Source: RUG13409 sp045616985 | GTDB lineage: Bacteria; Bacillota; Clostridia; Peptostreptococcales; Anaerovoracaceae | DNA length: 64,000 nt | Assembly: GCA_045616985.1 (NCBI GenBank) | Contig: JAZLHU010000012.1 | Span: 1-64,000 of the forward strand | Reading direction: 5' to 3' | Part shown: piece after piece, positions 50,709 through 60,375 of the stretch | Layout of the letters: the number at the start of each line of letters is the position of its first letter | Position numbering within the stretch: position 1 is the stretch's first letter | Notes under the pieces: generated by a model | Seen by the model: only the letters and a program-made list of their open reading frames with translations | Database searches by the model: none | What the model was told of the DNA's origin: nothing | Translations under genes and position numbers: made by a program

Positions 50709-53700
50709 TTATTTCAATATATTTTCACAGAATCTCTGAATCATACATGCAGCTTCCGCTCTTGACGCATTATCAAGAGGCGCGATTTCGGTTTCGGATC
50801 TGCCTCCGATAATTCCTGCTGCATTGGCCCATTTTACGTTTTCAAGTGCCCAATCGCTGATTTTTCCTTTGTCTGTAAACTTAAGAAGATCTGCCCTTAT
50901 CGAAACATCTGTCCCCTTAAAACCTGCATATCTCATAAGCATTGCTGCAAGCTGCTCACGGGTAACATTGTCATCCGGACCAAAGCTGTCTTCGTTATAT
51001 CCTTTAACCACTCCGGTGCTTTGTGCCCAGCGAATTGCTTCCGTATACCATCTGCCTGCCTCAACGTCCTTGAAGGTCATAGCATAATTTGCTGCCGGAC
51101 TGCCTTCCATTCTCCAAAGCATAGTTACAATCATGCCTCTTGAAAGAGCTCCACCCGGCTCAAAGGTATTTTCTGCAACGCCGAGCATATACGCATTTTC
51201 AACGCAGAAATGAACTCCGCTGTGATACCATTCCTTCGGATCTGCATCAGCAAAGTATGCATATACACAGGTTTCGTCCTGCGGGCAGGCAGCATAAGTG
51301 CTGCCGTCAAGCTGCTCAATTACGTAATGAGAGAAGTGATTTACAACAAAGCTTGCGGTTTTGCCGTCATAGGTAGAAGGAATAAGCTCCTTTAAGCCGT
51401 CCTCTGTAATATACCACACACGTACCGGAGCAGTCGTCTGATATACGGCTGTCAGTTCAGCTTCGCCGCCTTTAAAGTCGGAAATGCGCTTGCCGCCGGA
51501 AACGAAATAAGCATCCAGCGCAACAGGTTTGTTGAGAGCCTTAAGAACTTCTTTTTGTGCACTTGTCATAGACTGTTCTGCTTTTCTCTCGCGGTCAACA
51601 ACAAGCTTAATGTCATTTCCTGCAGCCTGCTCTTTAACAGCCTGCACCGTCTTTTGATCAAATACGGCAACTGTGCCGTTAGGGAAATCCACCTCAAGAC
51701 CGTCTGCATCAGATGCCGCAACGTTTTCAAATGTGGTTTTCGGAATAGTAACTGCAGTAACCGACTTACTTACACCGCTAAGATCAACTACAACATTTGC
51801 TCCCGTACCAATGATTTCAATTTCCTCGCTTGTTACGTTTTTAATTGTAGCATTGCTGCCGCTTACTGTTGCCTTAATCTTAACGCTTGTCTTGTCGCCG
51901 GATACAGGAACCGTATAGGCAGAAGTGCTGTCGCCGCCGTCAGATGGAGGTGTTACGGGAGTTTCGGGCTCACCGATATAGGCAAACTCCAGGTGGGCAG
52001 GCTCAAAGACGGTCTTGTGTCCTTGATCGGAGAAGAAACCGTACTTTTCAGCCGCGATGCCGTTTGAAGTGAACGCCACACGTGGTTTTTCTGCCGTCGG
52101 GACAGGGGTTATCACGCCGACGGAAAAGCCGTCTGCAGGCAGAGTTTCTGTGCTGATGGCAGCTTTATTGCCGCCGAGATAGAGGTTGCCGTCGCTGCCG
52201 TCAGCGACTTTATTATCTTTGATTGTTATCGTGCCGCCGAGTGTGAGCGTGCCGCTCTCAAAAATCACTCCGCCGACAACTTTATCACCGATATTATTGA
52301 CGATCCGGCCTCCGGTCAGAACAACAGTCGGATTTTTTTTGCCGATGTCCAGACCACCGGTATGCATGGTGCCACCACCGAGTATGCCGCCGCAATACTC
52401 CATGCTGCCGCCGTTCATGGTGAAGCTGCCTTGATGGATATATACGCCGCCGCCATATTTTGCGGTGCAGTAAGCAATCGTACCGGAGTGGAGTTCAAAA
52501 TTACCGGGTGTTGACTCGGATCCGACACACACGCCGCCGCCCTGTTTTTTTGCGCCGTCTGCCGTATTGCCGGCAATCGTGCCTCCGTACATCTTAAAGC
52601 AAGCGTTTCCTGTCACATTCACACCGCCGCCCTCGCTCACATCTTCACCGCCGGTGATGATACCGCCCTTGATCTCAGTGTCGCCGGTGTCTGCACCGCC
52701 GTCCCAGGTCCAGAAATAACCGTCACCGGAGAGATCGCCCTTGTGAACCGCGGTCGGGTTCGTGTCGATAAGGGTCAGTGTCTTGTCGGAGTTTACCGTG
52801 ATGACGCTGCCGCTGCCTGTGCCATTGAGCACGTGACCATTAAGGTCGAGAGTGATTTCCTTGTCAGCAATGCTGATGTTCTCGGTGACGTTATTGAGCA
52901 GGCGGATATAATAGTTGTCGGGGCTATTATCAGCGATAGCCGCCGACAGAGTATCATAAGCCTTTCTTTCTCCAACGTTGACCACCTTTGTAGCGGAATC
53001 GCTATACCCATCAAGCTGCGTAATCAGAATCAGGTCCATAACGCCACCACTGCCGGAGTTGCTATAGACCGTAGTGTAGGCATCGTTATCGCTGTGGAAA
53101 TACATCGTGGCGGATTCGCCGTTTGCGGTGGTGACCGCCACCGGGTCACCACCGGTGGGCGCAGTCTGCGTTGTCACGCCGATGACCATGCCGGGCGCGG
53201 GAGCCTTCTCGTCTGCGCCAATGGTGACGGTCGTGTTGTTATACAAGAAGAGATTGTTCGCGATACCGTCAGATTTTGTATTGCCGGTGATCTTCGCCGT
53301 GCCGCCGAGAGTCACGTTGGCATTTTGAGCAACGTAGACGCCAGCGCCGCGCTGATCGTATACATCACCAAGCGTGTTACCGGAAATTTCCCCGCCGGTC
53401 ATAGTAAATTGGCTGCCGCCGTAGTTATAAACTGCGCCGCCCTTGGCTTTTATCACGCCGGCGTCTTCCATACCGCTGACGAAGCAGCCTGTAATCTTGC
53501 CGCCGGTAATGTTCACTTTACCGATATTGAAAATCGCACCGCCTGCAACAGAAGCAGAGCAATCCTTGATTGCGCCGCCGTTCATATTGAACGTACCGTT
53601 AGCGTAGATGTAGATTGCGCCGCCACGGCCGCGACGGGAGTTTTCACTATCGTACTCACTGCTTGTCGCCTGACAGCCGCAAATCGTTCCGCCGTTCATG

Positions 53701-55580
53701 GTGAACGTACCACTTGGGGTGTAGGGGTTTTCTTCGTTGCCAACACACACAGCACCGCCGTAGCTATTTGACGCTGTACCGCCAGTGATGACGCCGCCAG
53801 CGGGCAGAGTGTTATCGCTGTGCTTCGCGGTCGGAGCGCTGTCTGTGAGCGTCAGGTTGCTGCCGGAGTTGACATTGATGACACTCGTCATGCCGGTGCC
53901 CTTGAGCACCTTGCCGTTGAGATCGAGGGTAAGGTTCTTGTCAATCTGGATCATGGTATTGGTCTCTACGTTATCCAGCAGCTTCAGCGTTTCGCCTGCG
54001 ATTGCTGTACTGATTGCCGTCGGCAGATCTGCGGATGCCGTACCTTTGGTAACATTCAGCACAGTGTTTTCGCCAACCTCCGCGAGCGACAGCTTAGAGT
54101 CGGTTTTCGCCACATAATAGCTGTCGTTATCCGAGAAGAAATATGCTGCATCCGTATCGCTGTCAGTGAAAATCTCGGAAGGGGTGCCCTCGCCGAGAGT
54201 CACGCCGACCTTCATGCCATCCCCAGGTACGGCAACGCCGTTATTCCCGGCTCCGGTATCGGTGCCGTTGCCGAGTTTTACGGTGCCACCTTCGGTAACA
54301 AAAAGCAGATAGAGGTTATTCGCCACGGTTGTATATTCGCCCGTGACTTCGTTATAGTCCGTTTCCAGCAGGTTGTCCGTGATCTGTACACCGCCGCCGA
54401 GGAAGACCTTAGTATTATAGGGGTTAGCGAACACGCCGCCACCGTTGGAACCGTCGCCGGACACAGCGACATTTTTGGTAATTGTGCCGCCGCCGAGCTT
54501 TACAGTACCATTCCCCTCGACGAACACGCCGCCGCCGAGGGTTGCCTCATTGCCGGTGATGTTGCCGCCGGTAATGGCGAATTCATCGTCGGGAACTCCA
54601 GAGACACCAGAGCTCATGACATTGATGTACACACCGCCGCCGTTTTGAGCGTTATTGCCGACAATCGTGCCGCCGGACATGGTGAACGGTTTGACACTGC
54701 ACACGCCGCCGCCGTCGCCGTCGGCTTTGTTGCCGGTGATCTCGCCGCCGGACATCGTGAACGTGCCGCTGTTATACACGCCGCCGCCCTTGTTGGTCGC
54801 CGTGTTGCCGGTGATCTCGCCGCCGGACATCGTGAACGTATTGCTGTTATACACGCCGCCGCCGAGGGTTGCCTCATTGCCGCTGATCGTGCCTTCGCTC
54901 ATGGTGAACGTGCCGCCGTTAACGTACACGCCGCCGCCGGAGCTTGTCGCCGTGTTGCCGCTGATCGTGCCTCCGTTCATGGTGAACGTGCCGCTGAAGA
55001 CGTTCACACCGCCGCCGGAGCTTGTCGCGGTGTTGCCGACGATGCTGCCGCCGTCCATGGTAAGCGTGCCGTTGTTGATGTACACACCGCCGCCGTAACC
55101 GCTCGGCGCCTTGTTGCCGACGATATTGCCGCCGTTCATGGTAAGCGTGCCGCCGTCAACGTACACACCGCCGCCCCAGGTATGGCTGCCGCCGGTGATG
55201 ACGCCGCCGGTGACGATCTCATAGTTTTCTGTCGCGTCTTCATCCAATGTCCACAGGCCGTCATCATCGACCGTGAATTTGTGCGTCTGGCTGCCCGTAT
55301 TGCTGTCCTTCAGCGTCAGGGTTTTGCCGCTTTGGACCGTAATGACGTTGCTTTCGCCGTTGCCGGCAAGCACGTAACCGTTGAGGTCGAGGGTAGCATC
55401 CCCGCTGACGATGAGGTTTCCCTGCAGCGTCACATTACAGCTCAGATAGTAGCTGCCGCCGGTAAGCTCAGTGGCTGCGTCGGTTATCGCCGATCCCTCA
55501 GGCGTCGCCCATGCCATCGCCGGCAAAAGCGAAACGACCATCAAAGCCGCTAATAAGATACTGAATAATCTTTTCTTCAT
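50709..55580 (-). CDS. giant SLH-anchored beta-helix repeat surface protein
   Basis: About 1,623 residues from the ATG at 55580 (MKKRLFSILLAALMVVSLLP, signal peptide). The ectodomain (to about residue 1190) has three modules. Each opens with a LDLNGYVL/LDLNGKVL/LDLNGHVL segment and continues in many short repeats of the type GGGVYVNGGTFTMSGGTISG, each a predicted turn of a right-handed beta-helix as in autotransporter- and adhesin-like proteins. A Ser/Thr-rich linker, a beta-domain (TAVYQTTAPVRVWYITEDG) and three C-terminal SLH domains follow (about 1440-1620: DADPKEWYHSGVHFCVENAY, SRGMIVTMLWRM, FGPDDNVTREQLAAMLMRYA, DNASRAEAACMIQRF). The repeat DNA is much GC-richer than its surroundings. 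Likely adhesion or surface shielding. Confidence 0.88.
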   Translation of the reverse strand: MKKRLFSILLAALMVVSLLPAMAWATPEGSAITDAATELTGGSYYLSCNVTLQGNLIVSGDATLDLNGYVLAGNGESNVITVQSGKTLTLKDSNTGSQTHKFTVDDDGLWTLDEDATENYEIVTGGVITGGSHTWGGGVYVDGGTLTMNGGNIVGNKAPSGYGGGVYINNGTLTMDGGSIVGNTATSSGGGVNVFSGTFTMNGGTISGNTATSSGGGVYVNGGTFTMSEGTISGNEATLGGGVYNSNTFTMSGGEITGNTATNKGGGVYNSGTFTMSGGEITGNKADGDGGGVCSVKPFTMSGGTIVGNNAQNGGGVYINVMSSGVSGVPDDEFAITGGNITGNEATLGGGVFVEGNGTVKLGGGTITKNVAVSGDGSNGGGVFANPYNTKVFLGGGVQITDNLLETDYNEVTGEYTTVANNLYLLFVTEGGTVKLGNGTDTGAGNNGVAVPGDGMKVGVTLGEGTPSEIFTDSDTDAAYFFSDNDSYYVAKTDSKLSLAEVGENTVLNVTKGTASADLPTAISTAIAGETLKLLDNVETNTMIQIDKNLTLDLNGKVLKGTGMTSVINVNSGSNLTLTDSAPTAKHSDNTLPAGGVITGGTASNSYGGAVCVGNEENPYTPSGTFTMNGGTICGCQATSSEYDSENSRRGRGGAIYIYANGTFNMNGGAIKDCSASVAGGAIFNIGKVNITGGKITGCFVSGMEDAGVIKAKGGAVYNYGGSQFTMTGGEISGNTLGDVYDQRGAGVYVAQNANVTLGGTAKITGNTKSDGIANNLFLYNNTTVTIGADEKAPAPGMVIGVTTQTAPTGGDPVAVTTANGESATMYFHSDNDAYTTVYSNSGSGGVMDLILITQLDGYSDSATKVVNVGERKAYDTLSAAIADNSPDNYYIRLLNNVTENISIADKEITLDLNGHVLNGTGSGSVITVNSDKTLTLIDTNPTAVHKGDLSGDGYFWTWDGGADTGDTEIKGGIITGGEDVSEGGGVNVTGNACFKMYGGTIAGNTADGAKKQGGGVCVGSESTPGNFELHSGTIAYCTAKYGGGVYIHQGSFTMNGGSMEYCGGILGGGTMHTGGLDIGKKNPTVVLTGGRIVNNIGDKVVGGVIFESGTLTLGGTITIKDNKVADGSDGNLYLGGNKAAISTETLPADGFSVGVITPVPTAEKPRVAFTSNGIAAEKYGFFSDQGHKTVFEPAHLEFAYIGEPETPVTPPSDGGDSTSAYTVPVSGDKTSVKIKATVSGSNATIKNVTSEEIEIIGTGANVVVDLSGVSKSVTAVTIPKTTFENVAASDADGLEVDFPNGTVAVFDQKTVQAVKEQAAGNDIKLVVDRERKAEQSMTSAQKEVLKALNKPVALDAYFVSGGKRISDFKGGEAELTAVYQTTAPVRVWYITEDGLKELIPSTYDGKTASFVVNHFSHYVIEQLDGSTYAACPQDETCVYAYFADADPKEWYHSGVHFCVENAYMLGVAENTFEPGGALSRGMIVTMLWRMEGSPAANYAMTFKDVEAGRWYTEAIRWAQSTGVVKGYNEDSFGPDDNVTREQLAAMLMRYAGFKGTDVSIRADLLKFTDKGKISDWALENVKWANAAGIIGGRSETEIAPLDNASRAEAACMIQRFCENILK

Positions 55581-55616
55581 AGTTCGTTGTCCTTTCTGCA
55601 AATTTTACACATATAT

Positions 55617-55645
55617 AAAATAGCATAAACGGACTGGTATTTCAA
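55617..55645 (-). promoter_or_regulatory. promoter of the giant surface-protein gene
   Basis: TTGAAA (55645-55640), 17-bp spacer ending in TGC, then TATTTT (55622-55617) on the minus strand, about 37 bases before the ATG at 55580. GAAAGG lies 12 bases before that ATG. Confidence 0.6.
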
Positions 55646-55672
55646 GGTTTTTCGGCTGCATAACTGTAGTAA

Positions 55673-57523
55673 TCAGGGCTGCCGCAGAACAGCGTACCCC
55701 GCAGAGCCGTCAGACGGCAGTCCCAAAACATTCTCACAGCCGTTCTTTTTCAGCCAATCAATGGTATTGACAGAATCTGTTCTTATTGAAAAGTAAAAGC
55801 TGCCGACATATTCATTTCCCCGGCTTTCCCAATTTGCAGGAGAAACATCCTGATAACCATAGAAATCCTCAAAGTATAAATCAGCTTCTTTCTCGGATGC
55901 AAAATCCATTTTGCAATTCATTCTTATTGTCATAATGCCTGGCGACTTAAATACATTAAGATTATTTTGCGCCAAAACGTCTTTGCTTATAGCAGACAGA
56001 AGCTCCTGCTTTTGCAGATCTGAAAGATTCTTTAATGGTTCGTATGTAGCATCGTTTCCCTCGTAAGGATACGCAGCCGTGTTTTGCTCTCCGAAAAATT
56101 CCGCCTTTGAAACATCAATATATTCAAGATTCAAAACATCAAGGTTATATTCTTCCGATTGCAAAATCGACATCAGATTTTTGTTCTCTGCCATATCTTC
56201 AGCCGGAAGATAATACCTGCGCATCATCTCCTCTTTGCTCTTTGATTTGAATGAAAGCTCAAGGGTAAATCCCGGATAAAAGTCTGTATCCTTAAACTTT
56301 TCCTTATTGTCAACGACATATTGATGCAGCTTAACGGCATTCTCAATATTCTTTTCATCGCTGATATTTACCGTACCTGTGCGGGAAGCTCCGCTGCACC
56401 AGATACCAACGGATTCAATATCGTCAGCATCCCACACCCTGTCTTCAATTCCAAAGAGGTCAAAGCTGAACACACAGATGATAAGTGCCATTAAAAGACC
56501 GTAAATAAGCAGGTTTTTGAGTGTCTTCCCGTTCCAGATCCTGAATGTTTTTCTTGAAATCAACTGTCCGAGCAAGAAACCGATAAAACCGCCGATTGCA
56601 TAGGACCAATAGCTTACTCCGTTGAAAAGAAGAAGTCCGCATACCGATGCCGGAACAAAAACAAAGATAAAGCCCACTACGTGCTGTGTCCAAGAGAATA
56701 CATATGCTTCTCCGCAGCGCTCAAGCTTTCTTGCATAATAGAAATAGCAGGATAAAACCGCAAGAGCCAGAGCTATGGCTATATATGCGATTTTATACAC
56801 ATAGCTGAAGCTTGCACCATAACCGAATAATTGTTCATTAAACAGATTAAACACAGGATGAGTGCTCATAAGCCATTTTTCAAACTTCGGGATTTCAACA
56901 AACCCGTAGAATGAATTGGCAATAAAGCCGTAGCAAATAAGCATTATGACCGCAACGATTCCGTTTACGGCAACAGCCGTTAATGCAGCAATTACGCCGT
57001 TACCGGAAATAATGCAGGCAAACACGCAAAGGCTGTATGTAAACAGTTCAATAGTAAATATATCCAGAAGCAGCCTGCAAAGTGCCCCGAAGGTATAGAT
57101 ATTTGCGGATATATCATCGGCAATATATACGGGTTTTTTTAATACAATAAGCAAGACCCAGGTAAGCAGCATCGGAAGCATTGCCAAAAACAGTCCCGAG
57201 ATATAATTGCTGAAGAACAGTTTTGCTCTTGAATACGGCTGGGAATGGATTACGCTTACACTGTTTATCTTGTTAAGATATGCAAATACCGTAACTGCAG
57301 CAACGGCAGGAAGCACGCACTCTGAAAATACCAATCCGAGATTATGGTTTACCAGTAACTCACGAATTGTATAAAATGAATATTCGCGTCCCAGAGCAAC
57401 GGATCTGAGCATATCAAACGGAGCGCAGAGGAATGCAAAAACAAATCCAACTGCAGCGATAGGCCAAAATCTCTTTAAGTTTTCAAGAAATAAAGGACCG
57501 GAAAATACCTTACTGTTCATCAC
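55673..57523 (-). CDS. ABC transporter permease of the GntR/YtrA-linked type
   Basis: 616 residues with about ten hydrophobic segments within residues 15-350. A soluble C-terminal ~270-residue extracytoplasmic domain starts near FDLFGIEDRVWDADDIESVG. It belongs with the YtrB-like ATPase and GntR gene upstream in one operon; comparable Bacillus systems respond to cell-wall antibiotics. The start (tandem ATG) overlaps the ATPase stop. Substrate unknown. Confidence 0.83.
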   Translation of the reverse strand: MMNSKVFSGPLFLENLKRFWPIAAVGFVFAFLCAPFDMLRSVALGREYSFYTIRELLVNHNLGLVFSECVLPAVAAVTVFAYLNKINSVSVIHSQPYSRAKLFFSNYISGLFLAMLPMLLTWVLLIVLKKPVYIADDISANIYTFGALCRLLLDIFTIELFTYSLCVFACIISGNGVIAALTAVAVNGIVAVIMLICYGFIANSFYGFVEIPKFEKWLMSTHPVFNLFNEQLFGYGASFSYVYKIAYIAIALALAVLSCYFYYARKLERCGEAYVFSWTQHVVGFIFVFVPASVCGLLLFNGVSYWSYAIGGFIGFLLGQLISRKTFRIWNGKTLKNLLIYGLLMALIICVFSFDLFGIEDRVWDADDIESVGIWCSGASRTGTVNISDEKNIENAVKLHQYVVDNKEKFKDTDFYPGFTLELSFKSKSKEEMMRRYYLPAEDMAENKNLMSILQSEEYNLDVLNLEYIDVSKAEFFGEQNTAAYPYEGNDATYEPLKNLSDLQKQELLSAISKDVLAQNNLNVFKSPGIMTIRMNCKMDFASEKEADLYFEDFYGYQDVSPANWESRGNEYVGSFYFSIRTDSVNTIDWLKKNGCENVLGLPSDGSAGYAVLRQP

Positions 57524-58236
57524 TGCTCACCTCCCATCTCATAGAAGAAGAGGTCTTCAAGACTCATATCCTTTGCTTCATTCTTTAAATCGTCAAGCTT
57601 TCCCTCAAACTTAAGATGACCGTGATTTAATATGCCGATCCAGTCACAGATCCCTTCAAGCTCTCTTAAATTATGCGAAGAAATCAGTACAGTCATCTGT
57701 CTGTCGGCAACATCGCCCAAAACATAAGACCAGACCTTTTTTCTCATAATAGGATCAAGCCCGTCAATCGGCTCGTCTAATATCAGAACATCGGGAAAGC
57801 TGCTCATAACAAGAATAAATGCAGCCTGCTTTTGCATACCCTTCGAGAAGGTTCTTATTCTTGAATTCGGATCCAAGCCGAACTCATAAACCATTTTGTC
57901 AAATCTGCTATCATCCCATCTTGGATAAAGCTTCTTGTAATAATCTCTCATCCCCTTAAGAGAGTAATTATTAAAGAAAAACAATTCATCAGGGATATAA
58001 CCTAAGCTCTCCTTAATTTCGATATTGTCATTTACATCAATATCATTGATCTTGCATATTCCCTCGTCCGGAAGCATCGTGCCGACAAGATGTCTTATCA
58101 ATGTGGTTTTACCCGAGCCATTAACCCCTACAAGACCATAAATGGCACCCTTTTCAACGTGCATTGAGAGATTCTTCAACGCTGCAAAATCGCCGAATCT
58201 CTTTGTAAGGTTTTCAACCTTAATCATTTCCGCCAC
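57520..58236 (-). CDS. YtrB-like ABC transporter ATPase
   Basis: 238 residues with Walker A GLVGVNGSGKTTLIRHL (about 34-50), signature FSKGMQKQAAFILVMSS (a degenerate LSGGQ, usual for this subfamily), Walker B DVLILDEPIDGLDPI and switch LISSHNLRELEGIC. It overlaps the GntR gene by 17 bases and the permease by four bases. Confidence 0.93.
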   Translation of the reverse strand: MAEMIKVENLTKRFGDFAALKNLSMHVEKGAIYGLVGVNGSGKTTLIRHLVGTMLPDEGICKINDIDVNDNIEIKESLGYIPDELFFFNNYSLKGMRDYYKKLYPRWDDSRFDKMVYEFGLDPNSRIRTFSKGMQKQAAFILVMSSFPDVLILDEPIDGLDPIMRKKVWSYVLGDVADRQMTVLISSHNLRELEGICDWIGILNHGHLKFEGKLDDLKNEAKDMSLEDLFFYEMGGEQ

Positions 58237-58636
58237 CTCTTTTCTCTAAACTCCCCTGACGTACTTCGGCTCTGTCTGTGGTCATAGCCATCAGCTTATA
58301 TCTGACGTCCCTGTCAGATACTCCCAGATACTTAAGCTCCTTAAGCATATCCTCAATCCTTGAATAGATTTCCTCCAACTGCCTTGGATCCGCATTAAAG
58401 CTTTTCGCAGACACAAAATTGCCTCTGCCCGGCAAGGAATAAATAAATCCCTGTTTTTCAAGCTCGGCATAGGCCTTCTGGATGGTATTGGGATTAACCG
58501 TAAGCTGCGAAGCCATCTCTCTGACAGATGGTATCTTTTCGTCAGCCGAAAGCTTTCCGCAAATAATTTCATCCTTAAAGCCGTCGATAATCTGTTCATA
58601 GATTGATTTTTTACTTTTCAAATCGATCTTAAACAT
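58220..58636 (-). CDS. GntR-family (YtrA subfamily) transcriptional regulator
   Basis: 138 residues: an N-terminal winged HTH (SIYEQIIDGFKDEIICGKLS, then IPSVREMASQLTVNPNTIQK) and a short (~60-residue) C-terminal dimerisation helix region, the YtrA plan without an effector domain. Likely represses its own operon by binding the inverted repeat in the promoter. It overlaps the ATPase gene by 17 bases. Confidence 0.94.
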   Translation of the reverse strand: MFKIDLKSKKSIYEQIIDGFKDEIICGKLSADEKIPSVREMASQLTVNPNTIQKAYAELEKQGFIYSLPGRGNFVSAKSFNADPRQLEEIYSRIEDMLKELKYLGVSDRDVRYKLMAMTTDRAEVRQGSLEKRGGGND

Positions 58637-58659
58637 CTTTTTCCTCCTTTTGTGTCTTA

Positions 58660-58688
58660 ACTGTACTACAACGCATAGTACATGTCAA
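58660..58688 (-). promoter_or_regulatory. GntR operon promoter with overlapping operator
   Basis: TTGACA (58688-58683), 17-bp spacer, TACAGT (58665-58660) on the minus strand. The spacer and -10 are covered by a 21-bp inverted repeat with perfect arms TGTACTA (58662-58668) and TAGTACA (58676-58682) seven bases apart, a typical YtrA-type GntR operator. Binding would block RNA polymerase. The rest of the gap to 58782 holds only an imperfect GC-poor hairpin (about 58708-58742) that may terminate the hydrolase gene. Confidence 0.75.
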
Positions 58689-58782
58689 GTAATATTTACA
58701 TAAACAAATAAGGGTCCGGTTTTATTAATGAACTGAGCCCTTAATTATTTTGACTTATTAAATTTCTTTTTATATCACATAT

Positions 58783-59664
58783 CTACCTAACTGTCTTCCA
58801 ATACATCATTCCGTCCCTGCATTCAGGCGCAAGCTTATTTTCTGCATACAGTCCGGAAATATACGACCTTACGGTGCTTCCGATTAAAACGTATTGCATG
58901 GGGGTCATATGCATGTTATATGCAATAAAAATTTTTTGTAAAAGCTCCTCAAAAGCACATGGCTCAGCGCATGTTTGCAGGATGAAATCCACAATCTTTT
59001 TGATTGCATTGATGTTATAATCTGCAAGTTCTGTAATATCGCCGCAAGCCTCTGCATGTGAAGGGATATACTTCTTCGCATTCAATGTTTTCAAAAGCTC
59101 CATACTTTCAAGACATTTTTTATAATCCCAAAGATAAGTAAGCCCGTATTTTTCAATTGTAAGCTTTGAGGATACGCTGTCACCGATAAAGGCGTTGCCG
59201 TCGGCAGTTATAAATCCGACCATATCGTAACAATGTCCAAGAAGATGAACTATTTCCCAGCCTTCAGGCAGGTTTTCTTCAGTCAATTCCTCAGCGCAGG
59301 ATTTTTCGGCAAGCAAAAACTTATTCAATAAATCTTTATACGGGTTTCCTCCGTAAAGAACTGCAGTTTCCAAAGAAGGAGCATTTGTATGAGTACATTC
59401 AATACCGCATAAATATGCCCTGCATCCGGTTCTTTCCTGCAAGAGTTTGTTTCCGCCTATATGATCAGCATGCGAATGAGTGTTATATATTGCCTTAAGA
59501 TTCCAATTGTTGGCGGCAAGATGCTTTAAGACCTTCTTTGCAGCATCCTTGTCTCCACCGCTGTCAATCAGCACAACATCATGTTCACTTACCTTAATTA
59601 TCCCGATGTTTGTTGGTCCGGAAACGTAATAATCATTTTCAGACAATTGAATCAACTCGTACAT
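58783..59664 (-). CDS. metallo-beta-lactamase-fold hydrolase
   Basis: 293 residues with the motif HSHADHIGG (about 61-69), followed by LLGHCYDMVG (next His), FIGDSVSSKL (Asp) and IPSHAEACGD (last His), giving a two-metal site. The C-terminal ~80 residues are helical and resemble the accessory domain of lactonase/thioesterase-like members. Substrate unknown; possibly a thioester or lactone. It lies 12 bases after pgeF. Confidence 0.88.
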   Translation of the reverse strand: MYELIQLSENDYYVSGPTNIGIIKVSEHDVVLIDSGGDKDAAKKVLKHLAANNWNLKAIYNTHSHADHIGGNKLLQERTGCRAYLCGIECTHTNAPSLETAVLYGGNPYKDLLNKFLLAEKSCAEELTEENLPEGWEIVHLLGHCYDMVGFITADGNAFIGDSVSSKLTIEKYGLTYLWDYKKCLESMELLKTLNAKKYIPSHAEACGDITELADYNINAIKKIVDFILQTCAEPCAFEELLQKIFIAYNMHMTPMQYVLIGSTVRSYISGLYAENKLAPECRDGMMYWKTVR

Positions 59665-59676
59665 TTTTTCTCCGTT

Positions 59677-60375
59677 CTATCTCATTTCAATATAAGCCAG
59701 CATTCTATCCGTATCTCCGCATCGTCTGTAGGAATAGAATCTATCCTCATTGCAAAAAGTACATTCGGGGCTTATCTCAATGCTTTCAACACCTTCGTTT
59801 TTGAGAAAACACTCATTTATTCCTTTAAGATCTAAATAAACCTTTTCAGAGTCGGAATTCGGATAAGAAAAACCCTTTGTCCAGGAATTTTTATCAAAGA
59901 AATATTGCTCGGCATCTCTTTTACTGAATTCAAAGTGACATTTATCGATCCCGGGCCCTATGAAGACACAAATATCAAAAGGATCACAATTATACAAATT
60001 CCTCATGGACGAAATAAGTTTACCCGAAATGCCAAGAGCCGTCCCCTTCCATCCTGCATGGACAAGACCTATTACATTTCTTTTTGGATCATATGCGTAG
60101 ATCGGAATACAATCCCCATGGGTACTCGTAAGCCTGACCCCTTTTATATCAGTTACAAGTCCGTCAACACCGATGCATTCAATATACGAATCCGAAAGCA
60201 TATCCGAAGTTACAGGAAGCACTGTATCACCATGTACAAGAATTGGTCTTACAACATAGGTTCCGTTTTCAACTGCAGCTTTTACCATTTCCTCTCTTCG
60301 AATATCCGATTTATCCGGCTTGCCTGTAAAACCTGCTGTCAGATTATTAAACTGTTCAAAAACTTTTATATCCAT
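59677..60375 (-). CDS. pgeF: peptidoglycan editing factor PgeF (YfiH/YlmD, laccase-domain)
   Basis: 232 residues of the multicopper-like YfiH family. The putative zinc/copper ligands are H48 (VHGDTV), C89 (THGDCIPIYAYDP) and H106 (LVHAGWKGTALG). The family was first called polyphenol oxidase and later reported to remove mis-incorporated L-Ser from muropeptides; purine-nucleoside activity has also been reported for members. In many Firmicutes this gene lies just before yggS. Here it is relocated after yhbY, with which it abuts without a gap. Confidence 0.9.
   Translation of the reverse strand: MDIKVFEQFNNLTAGFTGKPDKSDIRREEMVKAAVENGTYVVRPILVHGDTVLPVTSDMLSDSYIECIGVDGLVTDIKGVRLTSTHGDCIPIYAYDPKRNVIGLVHAGWKGTALGISGKLISSMRNLYNCDPFDICVFIGPGIDKCHFEFSKRDAEQYFFDKNSWTKGFSYPNSDSEKVYLDLKGINECFLKNEGVESIEISPECTFCNEDRFYSYRRCGDTDRMLAYIEMR

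Noticed and set aside
52743..53771. 342-codon plus-strand frame
   Set aside because: Same cause: antisense of the beta-helix repeats, with no ribosome-binding site and no recognisable family.
52100..55400. Tandem DNA repeat or CRISPR-like array in the GC-rich region
   Set aside because: The repetition is codon-level repetition within one open frame encoding beta-helix turns, not a non-coding array.
53820..55553. 577-codon open frame on the plus strand opposite the giant surface protein
   Set aside because: It mirrors the GC-rich Gly/Thr/Asn repeats of the real gene. Its product is an Ala/Val/His/Arg-rich repeat with no domain, and the minus-strand frame has a signal peptide and SLH domains.
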